Positions 19,905-28,372 of a stretch of DNA of 64,000 nucleotides are shown here, piece after piece. Within the stretch, counting starts at the first letter, position 1, and every line of letters begins with the position of its first letter. Origin of the DNA: Acuticoccus mangrovi (GTDB lineage Bacteria; Pseudomonadota; Alphaproteobacteria; Rhizobiales; Amorphaceae); assembly GCF_016411865.1 (NCBI RefSeq), contig NZ_JAEKJA010000003.1, positions 310,001 to 374,000 on the forward strand. The letters run 5' to 3'. The notes below the pieces were generated by a model, which saw nothing but the letters and a program-made list of their open reading frames with translations, had not been told where the DNA came from and ran no database searches. A program made the position numbers and the translations under genes.

Positions 19905-20591
19905 TCAGAGCGTCGCGAGCGCCGTGAGGGCGGCGTGATCCTCGATGCAGTAGTAGCCGGAGATGCGGCTGATGTGGCCTTCGCGCTTCCAGTCGTTGAG
20001 GACGCGGCTGACATTCTCGCGCGCCGCCCCCACCATGGCGGCGAGGTCCGCCTGGCTGATCTTGTGGTGCACCAGCACCCGGCCCGCCCCCACATTCTTG
20101 CCGAAGAGGTCGGAGAGGTGAAGGAGGGTCTGCGCCACGCGGCCAGTGAGGGGCAGCAGCGAGCGCGCCGCGAGCGTCGCGTTGGAGACCCTGAGGCGGC
20201 GCCCGACGATGCACAGCATGTGGCGGTAGACGGCCGGATTCTCGTCGGCGAAGCGGAACACGGCCCCCTTGTCGAAGAAGGCGACGCGGGACGCCTTCAC
20301 GGCGACGACGGTCGCCGAGCGGGGCTCCCCGTCGAACAGCGAGAGCTCGCCGAAGATCGCGCCGGGCGAGAGGATCGCCAGCACCTGCTCGCCCTCCTCG
20401 CCCCGCAGGACCACATGCAGCGAGCCTTCGAGCAGCGCATAGAAGCCGTCACCGGGGTCGCCCGCCTCGAACAGCGTCGCCCCCGACTTCACCGGCCGGG
20501 TTCGGGCGACCTTGATGAGTTCTTCGGCCAGATCCTCGGGCAACCCGTCAAGCGTGACGCTCTGGGAAAGGACTTGCGGATTGACGCGCAT
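19905..20591 (-). CDS. Crp/Fnr-family transcriptional regulator
   Basis: A 228-residue regulator with a cyclic-nucleotide-binding-type beta-roll (residues about 15-130, containing FGELSLFDGEPRSATVVA) and a C-terminal winged helix (SQADLAAMVGAARENVSRVLNDW). The only Cys in the sensor half is in the MLCIVG helix, so the Cys cluster of oxygen-sensing FNR is missing. The RSA motif in the phosphate-binding cassette resembles cAMP-binding Crp proteins, but the ligand is uncertain. The ATG at 20591 has a GGAAGAG ribosome binding site. It converges on the ligase gene with only 3 bases between the stop codons. Confidence 0.9.
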   Translation of the reverse strand: MRVNPQVLSQSVTLDGLPEDLAEELIKVARTRPVKSGATLFEAGDPGDGFYALLEGSLHVVLRGEEGEQVLAILSPGAIFGELSLFDGEPRSATVVAVKASRVAFFDKGAVFRFADENPAVYRHMLCIVGRRLRVSNATLAARSLLPLTGRVAQTLLHLSDLFGKNVGAGRVLVHHKISQADLAAMVGAARENVSRVLNDWKREGHISRISGYYCIEDHAALTALATL

Positions 20592-20849
20592 GACATCTCT
20601 TCCGGATATGTTGGCATCGCCTTGAAACGGGATGCATATTATTTTTGAACCGGCTGGGCGCCAGTGAACACGAGTGCGCCAACCAGTTCAACTAAAACGA
20701 GACGCGGCCCAAACCCCGGAGGGCGGGCCGCGCGAGCGTCGTCTTCTCGGCGGAACGGGCGCTCGACGCGCCTCGTCCCTCGGGGCCTGGAGCATCCCGC
20801 GCCCCGCCGAGCGCGCAATGCTCCATCTCGTCGAACCGGAGCACGCCGT

Positions 20850-20869
20850 TCCCGCTCAGTTGAGCGGGA
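20850..20869. repeat. Palindromic repeat, CCGCTCA/TGAGCGG family, copy 1
   Basis: TCCCGCTCA pairs with TGAGCGGGA around GT just downstream of the L,D-transpeptidase stop. The same core appears twice more at 58262-58286 and 58321-58353. The 280 bases between this gene and the Crp gene also contain TGGAGCAT/ATGCTCCA and GCGGCCC/GGGCCGC pairs but no gene. Confidence 0.5.
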
Positions 20870-20877
20870 CGTGTCCT

Positions 20878-21645
20878 CTAGCGCAGCACCACCACCTTGG
20901 TGCCCACGTCGACATTCTGGTAGAGTTCGATGACGTCCTCGTTGCGCATCCGGATGCAGCCGGAGGACACTTCGTGGCCGATCGTCCACGGCGCGTTGGA
21001 GCCGTGGATGCGGTAGAGGGTGGAGCCGAGATACATCGCCCGGGCGCCGAGCGGATTGTTGGGGCCCCCTTCCATGTAGGCCGGTAGATCCGGCTGACGC
21101 TTGCGCATCTGCTCCGGCGGGGTCCAGCCCGGCCACTCCCGCTTCATGCTGACGCGGTGGGTGCCCGACCACTGGAAGCCCGGACGACCGACGCCGACGC
21201 CGTAGCGCCGCGCGGTCCCGCCGGGGCCGACGTGGTAGAGATATTTTTCCTCGGTATCGATGACGATGGTGCCCGGCGCGTAGCCGCCGCTGTAGCTCAC
21301 GTCGGCGGGCAGGAACTTCGGATCGATCTGGAGGCTCGCCCGCGTTGCCGTGCGGGGCGCCGCCGCCGCGCCCGACGGCGCCGGGCTCGTCAGATGCGGC
21401 ACGGGCTTGGCCGGAAGCACGCCGCGGGGCATCACCCGCCCGGTCTCCGCCTCCATGCCGCCGTGCAGCGAGGCGGTCGTCGGCGTCTGCTGCCGCTGCG
21501 CCCGCCGCTGCTCTTGCAGATAGTTGAGCCACGCCGCGCGGTCGGTGCTGAACGCCGACGCACCGCTCACCGATGCGACCACCATCGCCACGCCCAGTGT
21601 GGCACACACTGTCAGTCTCATGCTTATGGACATCCCGCCCTTCAT
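20878..21645 (-). CDS. L,D-transpeptidase (ErfK/YbiS type)
   Basis: A 255-residue secreted YkuD-fold protein. The catalytic motif is IHGSNAPWTIGH followed by SSGCIRM, with the nucleophile Cys at about residue 230. These enzymes form 3-3 crosslinks in peptidoglycan or attach proteins to it. The N-terminus has three possible ATG starts (21645, 21633, 21621) before the signal peptide MRLTVCATLGVAMVVASVSG. A Pro/Ala-rich linker of about 60 residues separates the signal peptide from the catalytic domain. The partner gene is unclear, and the next gene upstream on this strand is DUF2927. Confidence 0.9.
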   Translation of the reverse strand: MKGGMSISMRLTVCATLGVAMVVASVSGASAFSTDRAAWLNYLQEQRRAQRQQTPTTASLHGGMEAETGRVMPRGVLPAKPVPHLTSPAPSGAAAAPRTATRASLQIDPKFLPADVSYSGGYAPGTIVIDTEEKYLYHVGPGGTARRYGVGVGRPGFQWSGTHRVSMKREWPGWTPPEQMRKRQPDLPAYMEGGPNNPLGARAMYLGSTLYRIHGSNAPWTIGHEVSSGCIRMRNEDVIELYQNVDVGTKVVVLR

Positions 21646-21806
21646 CCTCGCAACGATCCCTTGCCACGGGGCCTGCGTCCGCCCGCAAGCTGCCCTATGG
21701 ACAGATGGGACAATTTTACGCTTTCCCGAAGCATTCTGTCAGGAATTACGACTCGATCCCGGCGAAAATGGCGCCATTAAGGTTACGAGCCTGTCAAGGT
21801 GAATGG

Positions 21807-22670
21807 TTAATGGCGCACCAACGTCCGGCCCGTCGGGGCGGCGTCGTGGCCGGCAAGACCCATCTTGACCACCGCCGTGAGGCGGTCGCGCGCCGCCGCG
21901 ATCGCGCCGGGAAGCAGCGGCAGCACCTCGGCCTCGCTCATCCCGGGCTCGATGTGATCGTCGTAGAGCATGTTCAGGATGAACCAGTCGAACAGGCCGA
22001 ACGCGTTGAGCTCGGACATGTCGTTGAAGATGCTGTCGTCGAGCAGCGAGGAATCGTTCGCCGGGCCGAGGCTCTGGGCGATCTCCTCCACCATGCAGTG
22101 GGAGAGGCCGGCAAATCCCTCGTCGGCGACGAGGTAGATGTAGGCCCGCTCGATGCCGCTGCGCCGCGCCGCGAGCACCGCCGAGCAGGCATTCTTCTCC
22201 AGAAAGGCGGTGTCGGCCCCCTCCCACACGGTCCGCCGGATCGTCGGCACGTAGTCCACGCGGTTGACGAGGAAGATCACCATGTCGGCGTCCTCGAACC
22301 GCCCGGTCTCGACGAGTTCGAGATTGTCGACGCTCTCCGAGAGCGAGCGGACGAAGGTGCGCACGGTGCGCCGGCGGTCGATCGCCGAGGTGGAGACGAT
22401 GTGAAAATGCACCGGCCCCGTGAACTTCTTCACCCGCCGCGTCGCCGTCCCGCTGCCGTCGTCGGCCTCCGCGCCGAACACGGTGAGAACGAACCCGGTG
22501 ATCAGCTCCTCGTCGGAAAAGGGCGCGTCGATCGCCTCCGCGTCGGCGGCCGCAAAAAGTGCCGCCGCACAGACGAGCAGCGCGACCAGCAGGGTCGGAA
22601 GCCTGCGCCGACGACAAATCGGTGAACGGCCGCACGGGCCGACGTCAGGTTGCGTCCCCAAAGCCGTCAC
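21807..22670 (-). CDS. DUF2927 secreted protein
   Basis: A 287-residue protein that starts with GTG and carries a basic signal peptide (RRRRLPTLLVALLVCAAALF) ending near AEA. The body matches DUF2927, with FVRSLSESVDNLELVETG in the middle and FDWFILNMLYDDHIEPGMSEAE near the C-terminus. The family is limited mainly to alphaproteobacteria and its function is unknown. It may be a protease-like fold, but I see no clear catalytic triad. The closest start with good context is GAG-GTG at 22670. Confidence 0.8.
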   Translation of the reverse strand: MTALGTQPDVGPCGRSPICRRRRLPTLLVALLVCAAALFAAADAEAIDAPFSDEELITGFVLTVFGAEADDGSGTATRRVKKFTGPVHFHIVSTSAIDRRRTVRTFVRSLSESVDNLELVETGRFEDADMVIFLVNRVDYVPTIRRTVWEGADTAFLEKNACSAVLAARRSGIERAYIYLVADEGFAGLSHCMVEEIAQSLGPANDSSLLDDSIFNDMSELNAFGLFDWFILNMLYDDHIEPGMSEAEVLPLLPGAIAAARDRLTAVVKMGLAGHDAAPTGRTLVRH

Positions 22671-22738
22671 CTCGGTCAGATCAATTCACTCGGCGATCAT
22701 ACACCCGACTGACGTGCACAATACCACCCGTTTCAGCG

Positions 22739-23491
22739 TCAATCCGTGAGATGTGGGCGAGGTTCCCACAGTGGCATCGCCGGGGCGGTATGGTTGCCAC
22801 GATGCTCGGCGATCACCTTGCCGTCGGAGAATTCGTAGGTGCGGTCGAAGAGATCGAGCGAGCGGGGGTCGTGCGTCACCACCACGACGGCGGTTCCGGC
22901 GGAGCGGCTGATGTGGTGGAAGAGCTCCATCACGTGCCGGCCGCGCACGCTGTCGAGCGCCGCCGTCGGCTCGTCGGCGAGGAGAAGCGGCGGCGCGTTG
23001 GCGAGGGCGCGGGCGATCGCGACGCGCTGCTGCTCGCCGCCCGACAGCCGCGCCGGGCGGTTGTCGACGCGATGGCCGAGCCCCAGCTCCTCGAGGAGAG
23101 CGACGGCGTGGTTCAACGCGGCGCGGGCGGGCACGTCGTCGATCTCGAGGGCGAGCGCCACGTTCTCCGCCGCGGTGAGAAAGGGAATGAGGTTCGCCTT
23201 CTGGAACACGAAGCCGATATGGCGCCGGCGGAGATCGCGCAGCCGGTCGAGCCGGGCGTCGGGGTAGGAGACGGTGGTGCCGAGGAGGTCGACCGTTCCC
23301 GCCGTCGGCACCTCCAGGAGGCCGGCGAGAAGCAGCATCGTGCTCTTGCCCGAGCCCGACGCGCCGAGGATGCCGACGAGCTCACCCGGCCTCACCTCGA
23401 TGGACACCCCGTCGAGCGCACGCACCACCGTGTCGCCGCTCACGAAGTGCTTGCTGGCGTTGGTGATGCGCAGGATCGGATCGGCGGTCAT
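22739..23491 (-). CDS. ABC transporter ATPase of a DevBCA/MacB-like exporter
   Basis: A 250-residue ABC ATPase. It has Walker A GASGSGKST, signature LSGGEQQRVAIARALA, Walker B LLLADEPTAALD and the H-loop VVVTHD. The class is that of LolD, MacB and DevA, which drive extracytoplasmic export through mechanotransmission. Its start (ATG 23491) overlaps the permease stop as ATGA. It is the last of a three-gene operon that also encodes an adaptor and a permease. The C-terminus extends about 20 residues past the ATPase fold. Confidence 0.92.
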   Translation of the reverse strand: MTADPILRITNASKHFVSGDTVVRALDGVSIEVRPGELVGILGASGSGKSTMLLLAGLLEVPTAGTVDLLGTTVSYPDARLDRLRDLRRRHIGFVFQKANLIPFLTAAENVALALEIDDVPARAALNHAVALLEELGLGHRVDNRPARLSGGEQQRVAIARALANAPPLLLADEPTAALDSVRGRHVMELFHHISRSAGTAVVVVTHDPRSLDLFDRTYEFSDGKVIAEHRGNHTAPAMPLWEPRPHLTD

Positions 23492-24648
23492 GCCAGCACC
23501 TCCTGCGCCCTCACCTGCAGCGCCCGGTGGATGCCGACGAGGCTCGCCGCCGACACGATCACCGCGACGGCGAGGAGAAGGGCGCCGAGATCGTTCGCCT
23601 CCATCGCCACCCGGCGCGGGAAGTAGGGGAAGACGAGCGCGGCGACCGCCAGCCCCGCGGCGTAGCCGGTCAGCCCGATGAGGGCGGCCTGCTGCGCGAT
23701 CATCATCACGATCATGCGGCTGCGGGCGCCCATCAGCTTCAGCATGGCGATCTGGTGCAGCTTCTCGATGGTCATCGTGTAGATGATCAGCGAGATCACG
23801 ATGGTCATCACCACCAGAAGCACCACCGTGAAGGCGAGGATCTGCACCCGGAGCCGCCACAGCCGCTCGTTGAGGAGAAGGTCGCGCTGGTCCTGCCGGC
23901 TGAGAACGGAGACGTCGCCCCAGGCCGCGATGCGGGCGGCGACCGCGGCCGGGTCGGCGCCGGCGCGCAGCCGCACCAGCACCGCCGACACCTTGCCCGC
24001 CTGCGGGCTCTCGCCGGCAAGCGCCGGCAGCCCCTGCGCGACGGCCCGGGCACGGGCGAGGCGGGCCTCCTCGCCGGTGCGGCGGGCCGCGATGGTCATC
24101 GCGTCGTTGATCGTCACGAACATCATGCCGTCGCCCGACATGTCGACCATGCCGCGGCTCACCCCGACGATGGTGTAGTCGTCGCGCGCGAGGCGCACCG
24201 TGTCGCCGACGGAGAGGCCGACGCTCTCGTCGACGATCGCCTCGTAGTGACCCGCGGCGAGGCGGCGGCCGGCGAGAAGGGAGATCCAGGCACCGTCGTC
24301 GCCCGGACGGTCGATGCCGACGATGGAAGCCCGCATCGACCGGCCGCGATGGTCGAATTGCTGGCTGATCTGGATGAAGCGGCGCACCGAGGCGACGCCG
24401 GGCACCCCCTCCACACGCCGGTCGAGGTTCGCCGGGATCGACGACGCCTCGGAAAACGGCCCGTTGCGCTCGCCCTGCACCACCCAGAGGTCGGCGCCGA
24501 CGCTGTCGACGATCATGAGGGCGTCGGCGACGATGCCGCGATAGAGGCCGATCATCCCCACCGCCGCGGTGATCAGGAAGGCGACGCCGGCGACGGTCAA
24601 CGCGAAACGGGCCGGGCTGAACGCGATGTCCTTGAGGGCGAGGTTCAT
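23488..24648 (-). CDS. FtsX/DevC-like ABC permease
   Basis: A 386-residue permease of the DevC/MacB-like class. A first transmembrane helix (residues about 15-38, ALTVAGVAFLITAAVGMIGLY) is followed by a large periplasmic domain of about 230 residues. Three further helices follow, including ILAFTVVLLVVMTIVISLIIY, which carry the FtsX domain. The ATG at 24648 overlaps the adaptor stop and its own stop overlaps the ATPase start, so all three genes are translationally coupled. The cargo is unknown. DevBCA exports glycolipids in cyanobacteria, whereas MacAB exports peptides and drugs. Confidence 0.88.
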   Translation of the reverse strand: MNLALKDIAFSPARFALTVAGVAFLITAAVGMIGLYRGIVADALMIVDSVGADLWVVQGERNGPFSEASSIPANLDRRVEGVPGVASVRRFIQISQQFDHRGRSMRASIVGIDRPGDDGAWISLLAGRRLAAGHYEAIVDESVGLSVGDTVRLARDDYTIVGVSRGMVDMSGDGMMFVTINDAMTIAARRTGEEARLARARAVAQGLPALAGESPQAGKVSAVLVRLRAGADPAAVAARIAAWGDVSVLSRQDQRDLLLNERLWRLRVQILAFTVVLLVVMTIVISLIIYTMTIEKLHQIAMLKLMGARSRMIVMMIAQQAALIGLTGYAAGLAVAALVFPYFPRRVAMEANDLGALLLAVAVIVSAASLVGIHRALQVRAQEVLA

Positions 24649-25937
24649 GATCCCGCCCGCGGCGGGCGCACTCGCATGCCCTCGTAGAGGTCGGGAGCGG
24701 CGAGAACGATCTCGCCGGCGGCGAGGCCGTCGGTGATCTCCACTTGCGCCCCGCCGAGCGCGCCGAGGCCAACACCGCGCCAATGCGCCCGTCCCCGGCG
24801 CTGGACGAAGAGGCCCGGCGCACCGTCGTGATAGGTGAGCGCGGCGGTCGGGACCGCGAGCACCGCCGGCTTCTCGGCGAGCGCGATGCGCACCTCGGCC
24901 CGCTGGCCGAGCGCCCATTCCGCCGGCAGCCTGTCGGGCCGGATGTCGACGGTGAACTCGCGCGTCTCCTCGTCCACCGCCCGACCGAGCCGCTCCACCG
25001 TGCCGGCGATGGCGCGGCGGCCGCCGCCGGCGAGGGCGATGGACGCCGCCTGGCCGGGCGCGATGTCGGCGATGGCGCTCTCGTCGAGGCGGACGCGGAA
25101 GACGAGGGTCGCGGGATCGACCAGCGTCACGATGGGGGCTCCCGCGCTCACCGTGTCGCCGACGCTCTCCTCGCGGTCCACCACCACGCCGGCGAAGGGG
25201 GCGCGCACGACGCTCTCGTCGAGGCGGGCGCGGTGCATCGCGGCGGTGGCGGTGGCGGCCCGCTTTTCCGCCTCGGCGCGGGCGATGGCGGCGTCGGCGC
25301 TCGCGACCTCGGCCTCGGCTTCGAGAAGGGCGGCGGCCGCCGCCTCCAGCGTCGCCGGCGCGGCGGTGCCGCGGGCGTGCAGCGCGTCGGCGCGGCGGTG
25401 CTCCTCGGCGGCGTGGGCGCGGGCGGCCTCGGCGCGGGCGCGCTCCGCCTTCGCTTGGCGCACGGCGAGGTCCGAGGCCTCCTCCGAGGCTTTGGCGGCG
25501 GCGAGCTGGTTCTGCATCTCCTCCGCATCGATGGCCGCGATGAGATCGCCCTTCGCCACGACGTCGTTCCGCTCCACCTCGAGGCGGTCGATGCGGCCGC
25601 CGATGGTCGTCGCGACGTCCGCCTCGACGAGCGCCTCGAGCGTCGCCGGTCCGACGATGTCGACGACGAGCGACTGGGGGAGGACGGCGAAGTGCTCGGC
25701 CGTGCGCGCCACGCCATAGCGCATGCCGAGCCCCGCCCCCGCCATGACGACCACCACCGCCACGAGGACGAGGAAGCCGCGCGAGAGGCGGCGCGGCCGC
25801 GCAGCCGGCCGCTTCGGCAGGCCCACGGCGACGGGCCGGCCCGGCACCGCGGTGACGCCCGCCGAAGCGCGGACCGCCGCTCCGGCGGCGACCGGCGTCA
25901 CCGCCTCGGTGGATGGGATGGGGTCGGAGCGGCTCAT
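24645..25937 (-). CDS. HlyD/DevB-like periplasmic adaptor
   Basis: A 430-residue membrane-fusion protein. An N-terminal Pro/Ala-rich cytoplasmic segment of about 50 residues is followed by a membrane helix (FLVLVAVVVVMAGAGLG), a lipoyl-like region, an Ala/Glu-rich hairpin coil of about 110 residues, and the beta-barrel with VRAPFAGVVVDREESVGDTV. I chose the ATG at 25937 because AGGAGG lies at the right distance. A GTG at 25958 would add seven residues. No outer-membrane TolC partner is seen in the window. Confidence 0.9.
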   Translation of the reverse strand: MSRSDPIPSTEAVTPVAAGAAVRASAGVTAVPGRPVAVGLPKRPAARPRRLSRGFLVLVAVVVVMAGAGLGMRYGVARTAEHFAVLPQSLVVDIVGPATLEALVEADVATTIGGRIDRLEVERNDVVAKGDLIAAIDAEEMQNQLAAAKASEEASDLAVRQAKAERARAEAARAHAAEEHRRADALHARGTAAPATLEAAAAALLEAEAEVASADAAIARAEAEKRAATATAAMHRARLDESVVRAPFAGVVVDREESVGDTVSAGAPIVTLVDPATLVFRVRLDESAIADIAPGQAASIALAGGGRRAIAGTVERLGRAVDEETREFTVDIRPDRLPAEWALGQRAEVRIALAEKPAVLAVPTAALTYHDGAPGLFVQRRGRAHWRGVGLGALGGAQVEITDGLAAGEIVLAAPDLYEGMRVRPPRAGS

Positions 25938-25983
25938 CGGCACCTCCTCTCGGCTCACCGGCGACGGCGGCGGGGCAGTCGCA

Positions 25984-26256
25984 TCACTTCAGCAAAATCT
26001 CTCCGATCACGGCCTGGCAGCCCGGCGACACTTCGCTCGCCTTGGCGCGCATGCAGGCCATCACGCGCCCGCCGCCCGGCTGCACGCCCGGACAGATGCG
26101 CTGGATGTCGGCCTTGCAGGCGCTCGCGATCTGCATCGCCTCGGCCTGGGTGATCCGGGGCTGAGCGGTCTGGGCCATCGCGAGGCCGGCGGGCAACAGC
26201 ACGGCGCCGAGCGTCAGGGCGCCGAAGGCACGCCCGGCAAACTTCTGATATGTCAT
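25984..26256 (-). CDS. Small secreted cysteine-rich-repeat protein
   Basis: A 90-residue protein with a signal peptide (GALTLGAVLLPAGLAMAQ). The mature part carries four Cys in the pattern ACKADIQRICPGV, then VMACMRAK, then SPGCQAVI, which matches the GLG1-type cysteine-rich repeat found in small bacterial secreted proteins. The role is unknown. The ATG at 26256 is chosen because the signal peptide begins there and GGAAG precedes it. It is the first gene upstream of the exporter operon on the same strand, 46 bases from it. Confidence 0.75.
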   Translation of the reverse strand: MTYQKFAGRAFGALTLGAVLLPAGLAMAQTAQPRITQAEAMQIASACKADIQRICPGVQPGGGRVMACMRAKASEVSPGCQAVIGEILLK

Positions 26257-26386
26257 GGTTTTCTTCCGTTTCCTAAGGGTGGACGGGACCTCCGGGGTGG
26301 GGACCGCAGATGCGCCCCGGAGGTCCCCCGCAGGCCGGATGCGATCGGCCCACGTCGAGCGGCGGAAGGTCGCCGCGTCTCGTTGC

Positions 26387-26974
26387 TCAGCGCGAGACCG
26401 TGCCGGAGCGAACGACGGTGTTGCCACGCGGACCGGTGACGGAGCGCGTCGCGCTGCACCCGTTGACGCAGGCCCCGCGCGGGGGCGGCGGCGGGCGGCG
26501 GTAGACCGGATGCGGCACGTAGTAGGCGGGGCCGCGCCGATACCAGGGATAGGCCGCGTAGTGGGTGTTCCAGTAGGCCGACGTGTAGGTGACCGCCGGC
26601 ACCGGCAGCACCACTTGCGGGGTCACCACCACGCGAGTGCTACCGACCAGCGTGGTGAGGTAGCGCGCCGCCACCCAGCCCCGGCCGGACGGCTCGGCGA
26701 TGTCGCACCAGGAGCGGTCGGCGAGACAGGCGTGGATCGTCACGGCGGCGCCCACCGGCAGCACCGTCACCACCGGGTAGGCGGTGTCGGGGCCGGCCCG
26801 CACGTTGAGCGTGGCGGTGGTGACGGCCGGCGTCGCGGCCATCGCCGGCGCGCTCGCCGCTGCGAGGGGGGATGCGGCCAGAAGGGCGATCGCCGCAGAA
26901 CGGCGCAGGCGACGCCAGACACCGTGCCGACGGGCGACGCTCTGCGGATGGGGCACTCGGACGGGCTGGGTCAT
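26387..26974 (-). CDS. Secreted SH3b-domain protein with Cys/Gly repeat tail
   Basis: A 195-residue protein. A long basic signal peptide (RRLRRSAAIALLAASPLAAA) is followed by a bacterial SH3 domain (residues about 50-115, ATLNVRAGPDTAYPVVTVLP, then GRGWVAARYL). A Tyr/Pro-rich stretch comes next, then a C-terminal module CVNGCSATRSVTGPRG with a GNTVVRSGTVSR end. SH3b domains usually bind peptidoglycan or target proteins to the wall. The tail module is repeated in the next gene upstream. The start is the ATG at 26974. Confidence 0.75.
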   Translation of the reverse strand: MTQPVRVPHPQSVARRHGVWRRLRRSAAIALLAASPLAAASAPAMAATPAVTTATLNVRAGPDTAYPVVTVLPVGAAVTIHACLADRSWCDIAEPSGRGWVAARYLTTLVGSTRVVVTPQVVLPVPAVTYTSAYWNTHYAAYPWYRRGPAYYVPHPVYRRPPPPPRGACVNGCSATRSVTGPRGNTVVRSGTVSR

Positions 26975-27129
26975 CGACGCTCTCCGATGGGTTTCGATGG
27001 TGGGGCCGATGCGGGGGACGGTCGCTGGGGATGCCTTGTCGCGACCGTCCACCCGCCCGCCTCACCACCGTCCGGGCCGGTACGTGGCGCGGGCGGCGGT
27101 GCGGCGGATCCTGGCCCCTTGGGGCGGCG

Positions 27130-27438
27130 TCAGTAGCGGCTCACGCTGCCGCTGCGGGTGACGGTGTTGCCGTAGGTGCCGCTCGTCGTGCTCGAGTGGG
27201 TGCACGTGCCGCCGGCGCAGCTCGCCGAGCCCGAGGTGGTGGCGGAGCGGCCATAGGCGCCGGAGCGGGTGGCCGAGCGCGAGCACACGCCGCCGGCGCA
27301 CTGGGCGCTCGAATTGTAGGTGGCGCTGTTGCCGGCCGGTCCGGTGGTGGTGCGGGTACGCTGGAAGGCGCTGGCGTCGGCGACGGCGCCGAGGCTGACG
27401 ACGGTGGCGAGCGCGGCGGCGGTGAAGAGCTTCATCAT
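27130..27438 (-). CDS. Small secreted protein with two Cys/Gly repeats
   Basis: A 102-residue secreted protein with a signal peptide (MMKLFTAAALATVVSLGAVADASA). The mature part is rich in Ser, Thr and Gly. It contains two copies of a module of about 26 residues, CAGGVCSRSATRSGAYG and CAGGTCTHSSTTSGTYG, the second followed by NTVTRSGSVSRY. The same module ends the SH3b protein at 26387-26974. No transmembrane segment or enzyme motif is present. The paired Cys suggest disulfides or metal binding. The function is unknown. Confidence 0.65.
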   Translation of the reverse strand: MMKLFTAAALATVVSLGAVADASAFQRTRTTTGPAGNSATYNSSAQCAGGVCSRSATRSGAYGRSATTSGSASCAGGTCTHSSTTSGTYGNTVTRSGSVSRY

Positions 27439-27589
27439 GTCGTGTCTCCGGATCTGTCGTTAGCGGGCGGGGGGTCGCCCTTTCGTCTTGTCCGGGCTCA
27501 TCGTCCCGGCGACAGGGGAGAGAATGGGGGTGGAATGTTCAGCCCCTATGATCGCGGCGCATCGGTTGGTCGCGGTTTGTCGACGCCGC

Positions 27590-27605
27590 GTAACAGTATG
27601 TAAAA
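27590..27605 (+). promoter_or_regulatory. 10-bp-spaced direct repeat upstream of the response regulator
   Basis: GTAACA at 27590 and GTAAAA at 27600 are direct half-sites one helical turn apart, 50 bases before the response-regulator start. OmpR/PhoB-type regulators bind such tandem half-sites, so this may be an autoregulatory site. The spacing is seen in the sequence and the role is inferred. The rest of the 217-base gap shows no gene. Confidence 0.35.
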
Positions 27606-27655
27606 GTCGCCCGATGGCGCTTCCCTTCGCGCGCCCGATCGCCGGAGATGGACGC

Positions 27656-28372
27656 ATGAGCACGCCAGCCACAATCCTCGTCGTCGAGGACGATGCCGAC
27701 ATTCGCGGCCTCGTCGCCGACCTTCTGCGCGGCGAAGCCTATCGGGTGGAGCTTGCCGAGGACGCCGTGGCGATGGACGCCGTCCTGATGCGGGTCCACC
27801 CCGATCTCGTGATCCTCGACCTGATGCTACCGGGCGAGGACGGGCTCGCCATCTGCCGCCGCCTGCGCAGTCACGACACGCTGCCGATCCTGATGCTGAC
27901 GGCGAAGAGCGACGAGATCGACCGCGTGCTCGGCCTCGAAATGGGCGCCGACGACTACGTGGTGAAGCCGTTCGGCCCGCGCGAGCTGCTCGCCCGCGTG
28001 CGCGCGCTGCTGCGCCGCGCGAGCGCCGCCCCCTCCGCCGCGCCGGCGACCCGCCGCCTCGCCTTCGACCGCTTCGTGGTGGACCTCGACGCCCGCCAGC
28101 TCACCCGCGACGACGGCGAGGCGGTGACCCTCACCACCGGCGAGTTCGACCTGTTGTCGTGCCTGGTGCAGGCGCCGCGGCGGGTCCTGACGCGCGACCA
28201 GATCCTCGACCGCATCCGCGGCCGCGGCGCCGATCCCTACGACCGCACCGTCGACATGCTGGTGTCGCGCCTGCGCAAGAAGCTCGATGCGGCGAGCCCC
28301 GGCTGCAATCTCGTGACGACGGTGCGCAACAACGGCTACCTCTTCACCGCCGCCGTGAAGCCCGCCCTATGA
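27656..28372 (+). CDS. OmpR-family response regulator
   Basis: A 238-residue response regulator. The receiver domain has the acidic pair ED at residues 11-12, the phospho-acceptor Asp55 in LVILDLMLPG, and the conserved Lys in VVKPFGPREL. The C-terminal domain is an OmpR-type winged helix with TVDMLVSRLRKKLD. The start ATG (27656) follows GGAG. Its stop overlaps the start of the kinase gene as ATGA. Its target genes are not evident. The adjacent divergent small secreted protein genes are candidates. Confidence 0.92.
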   Translation: MSTPATILVVEDDADIRGLVADLLRGEAYRVELAEDAVAMDAVLMRVHPDLVILDLMLPGEDGLAICRRLRSHDTLPILMLTAKSDEIDRVLGLEMGADDYVVKPFGPRELLARVRALLRRASAAPSAAPATRRLAFDRFVVDLDARQLTRDDGEAVTLTTGEFDLLSCLVQAPRRVLTRDQILDRIRGRGADPYDRTVDMLVSRLRKKLDAASPGCNLVTTVRNNGYLFTAAVKPAL

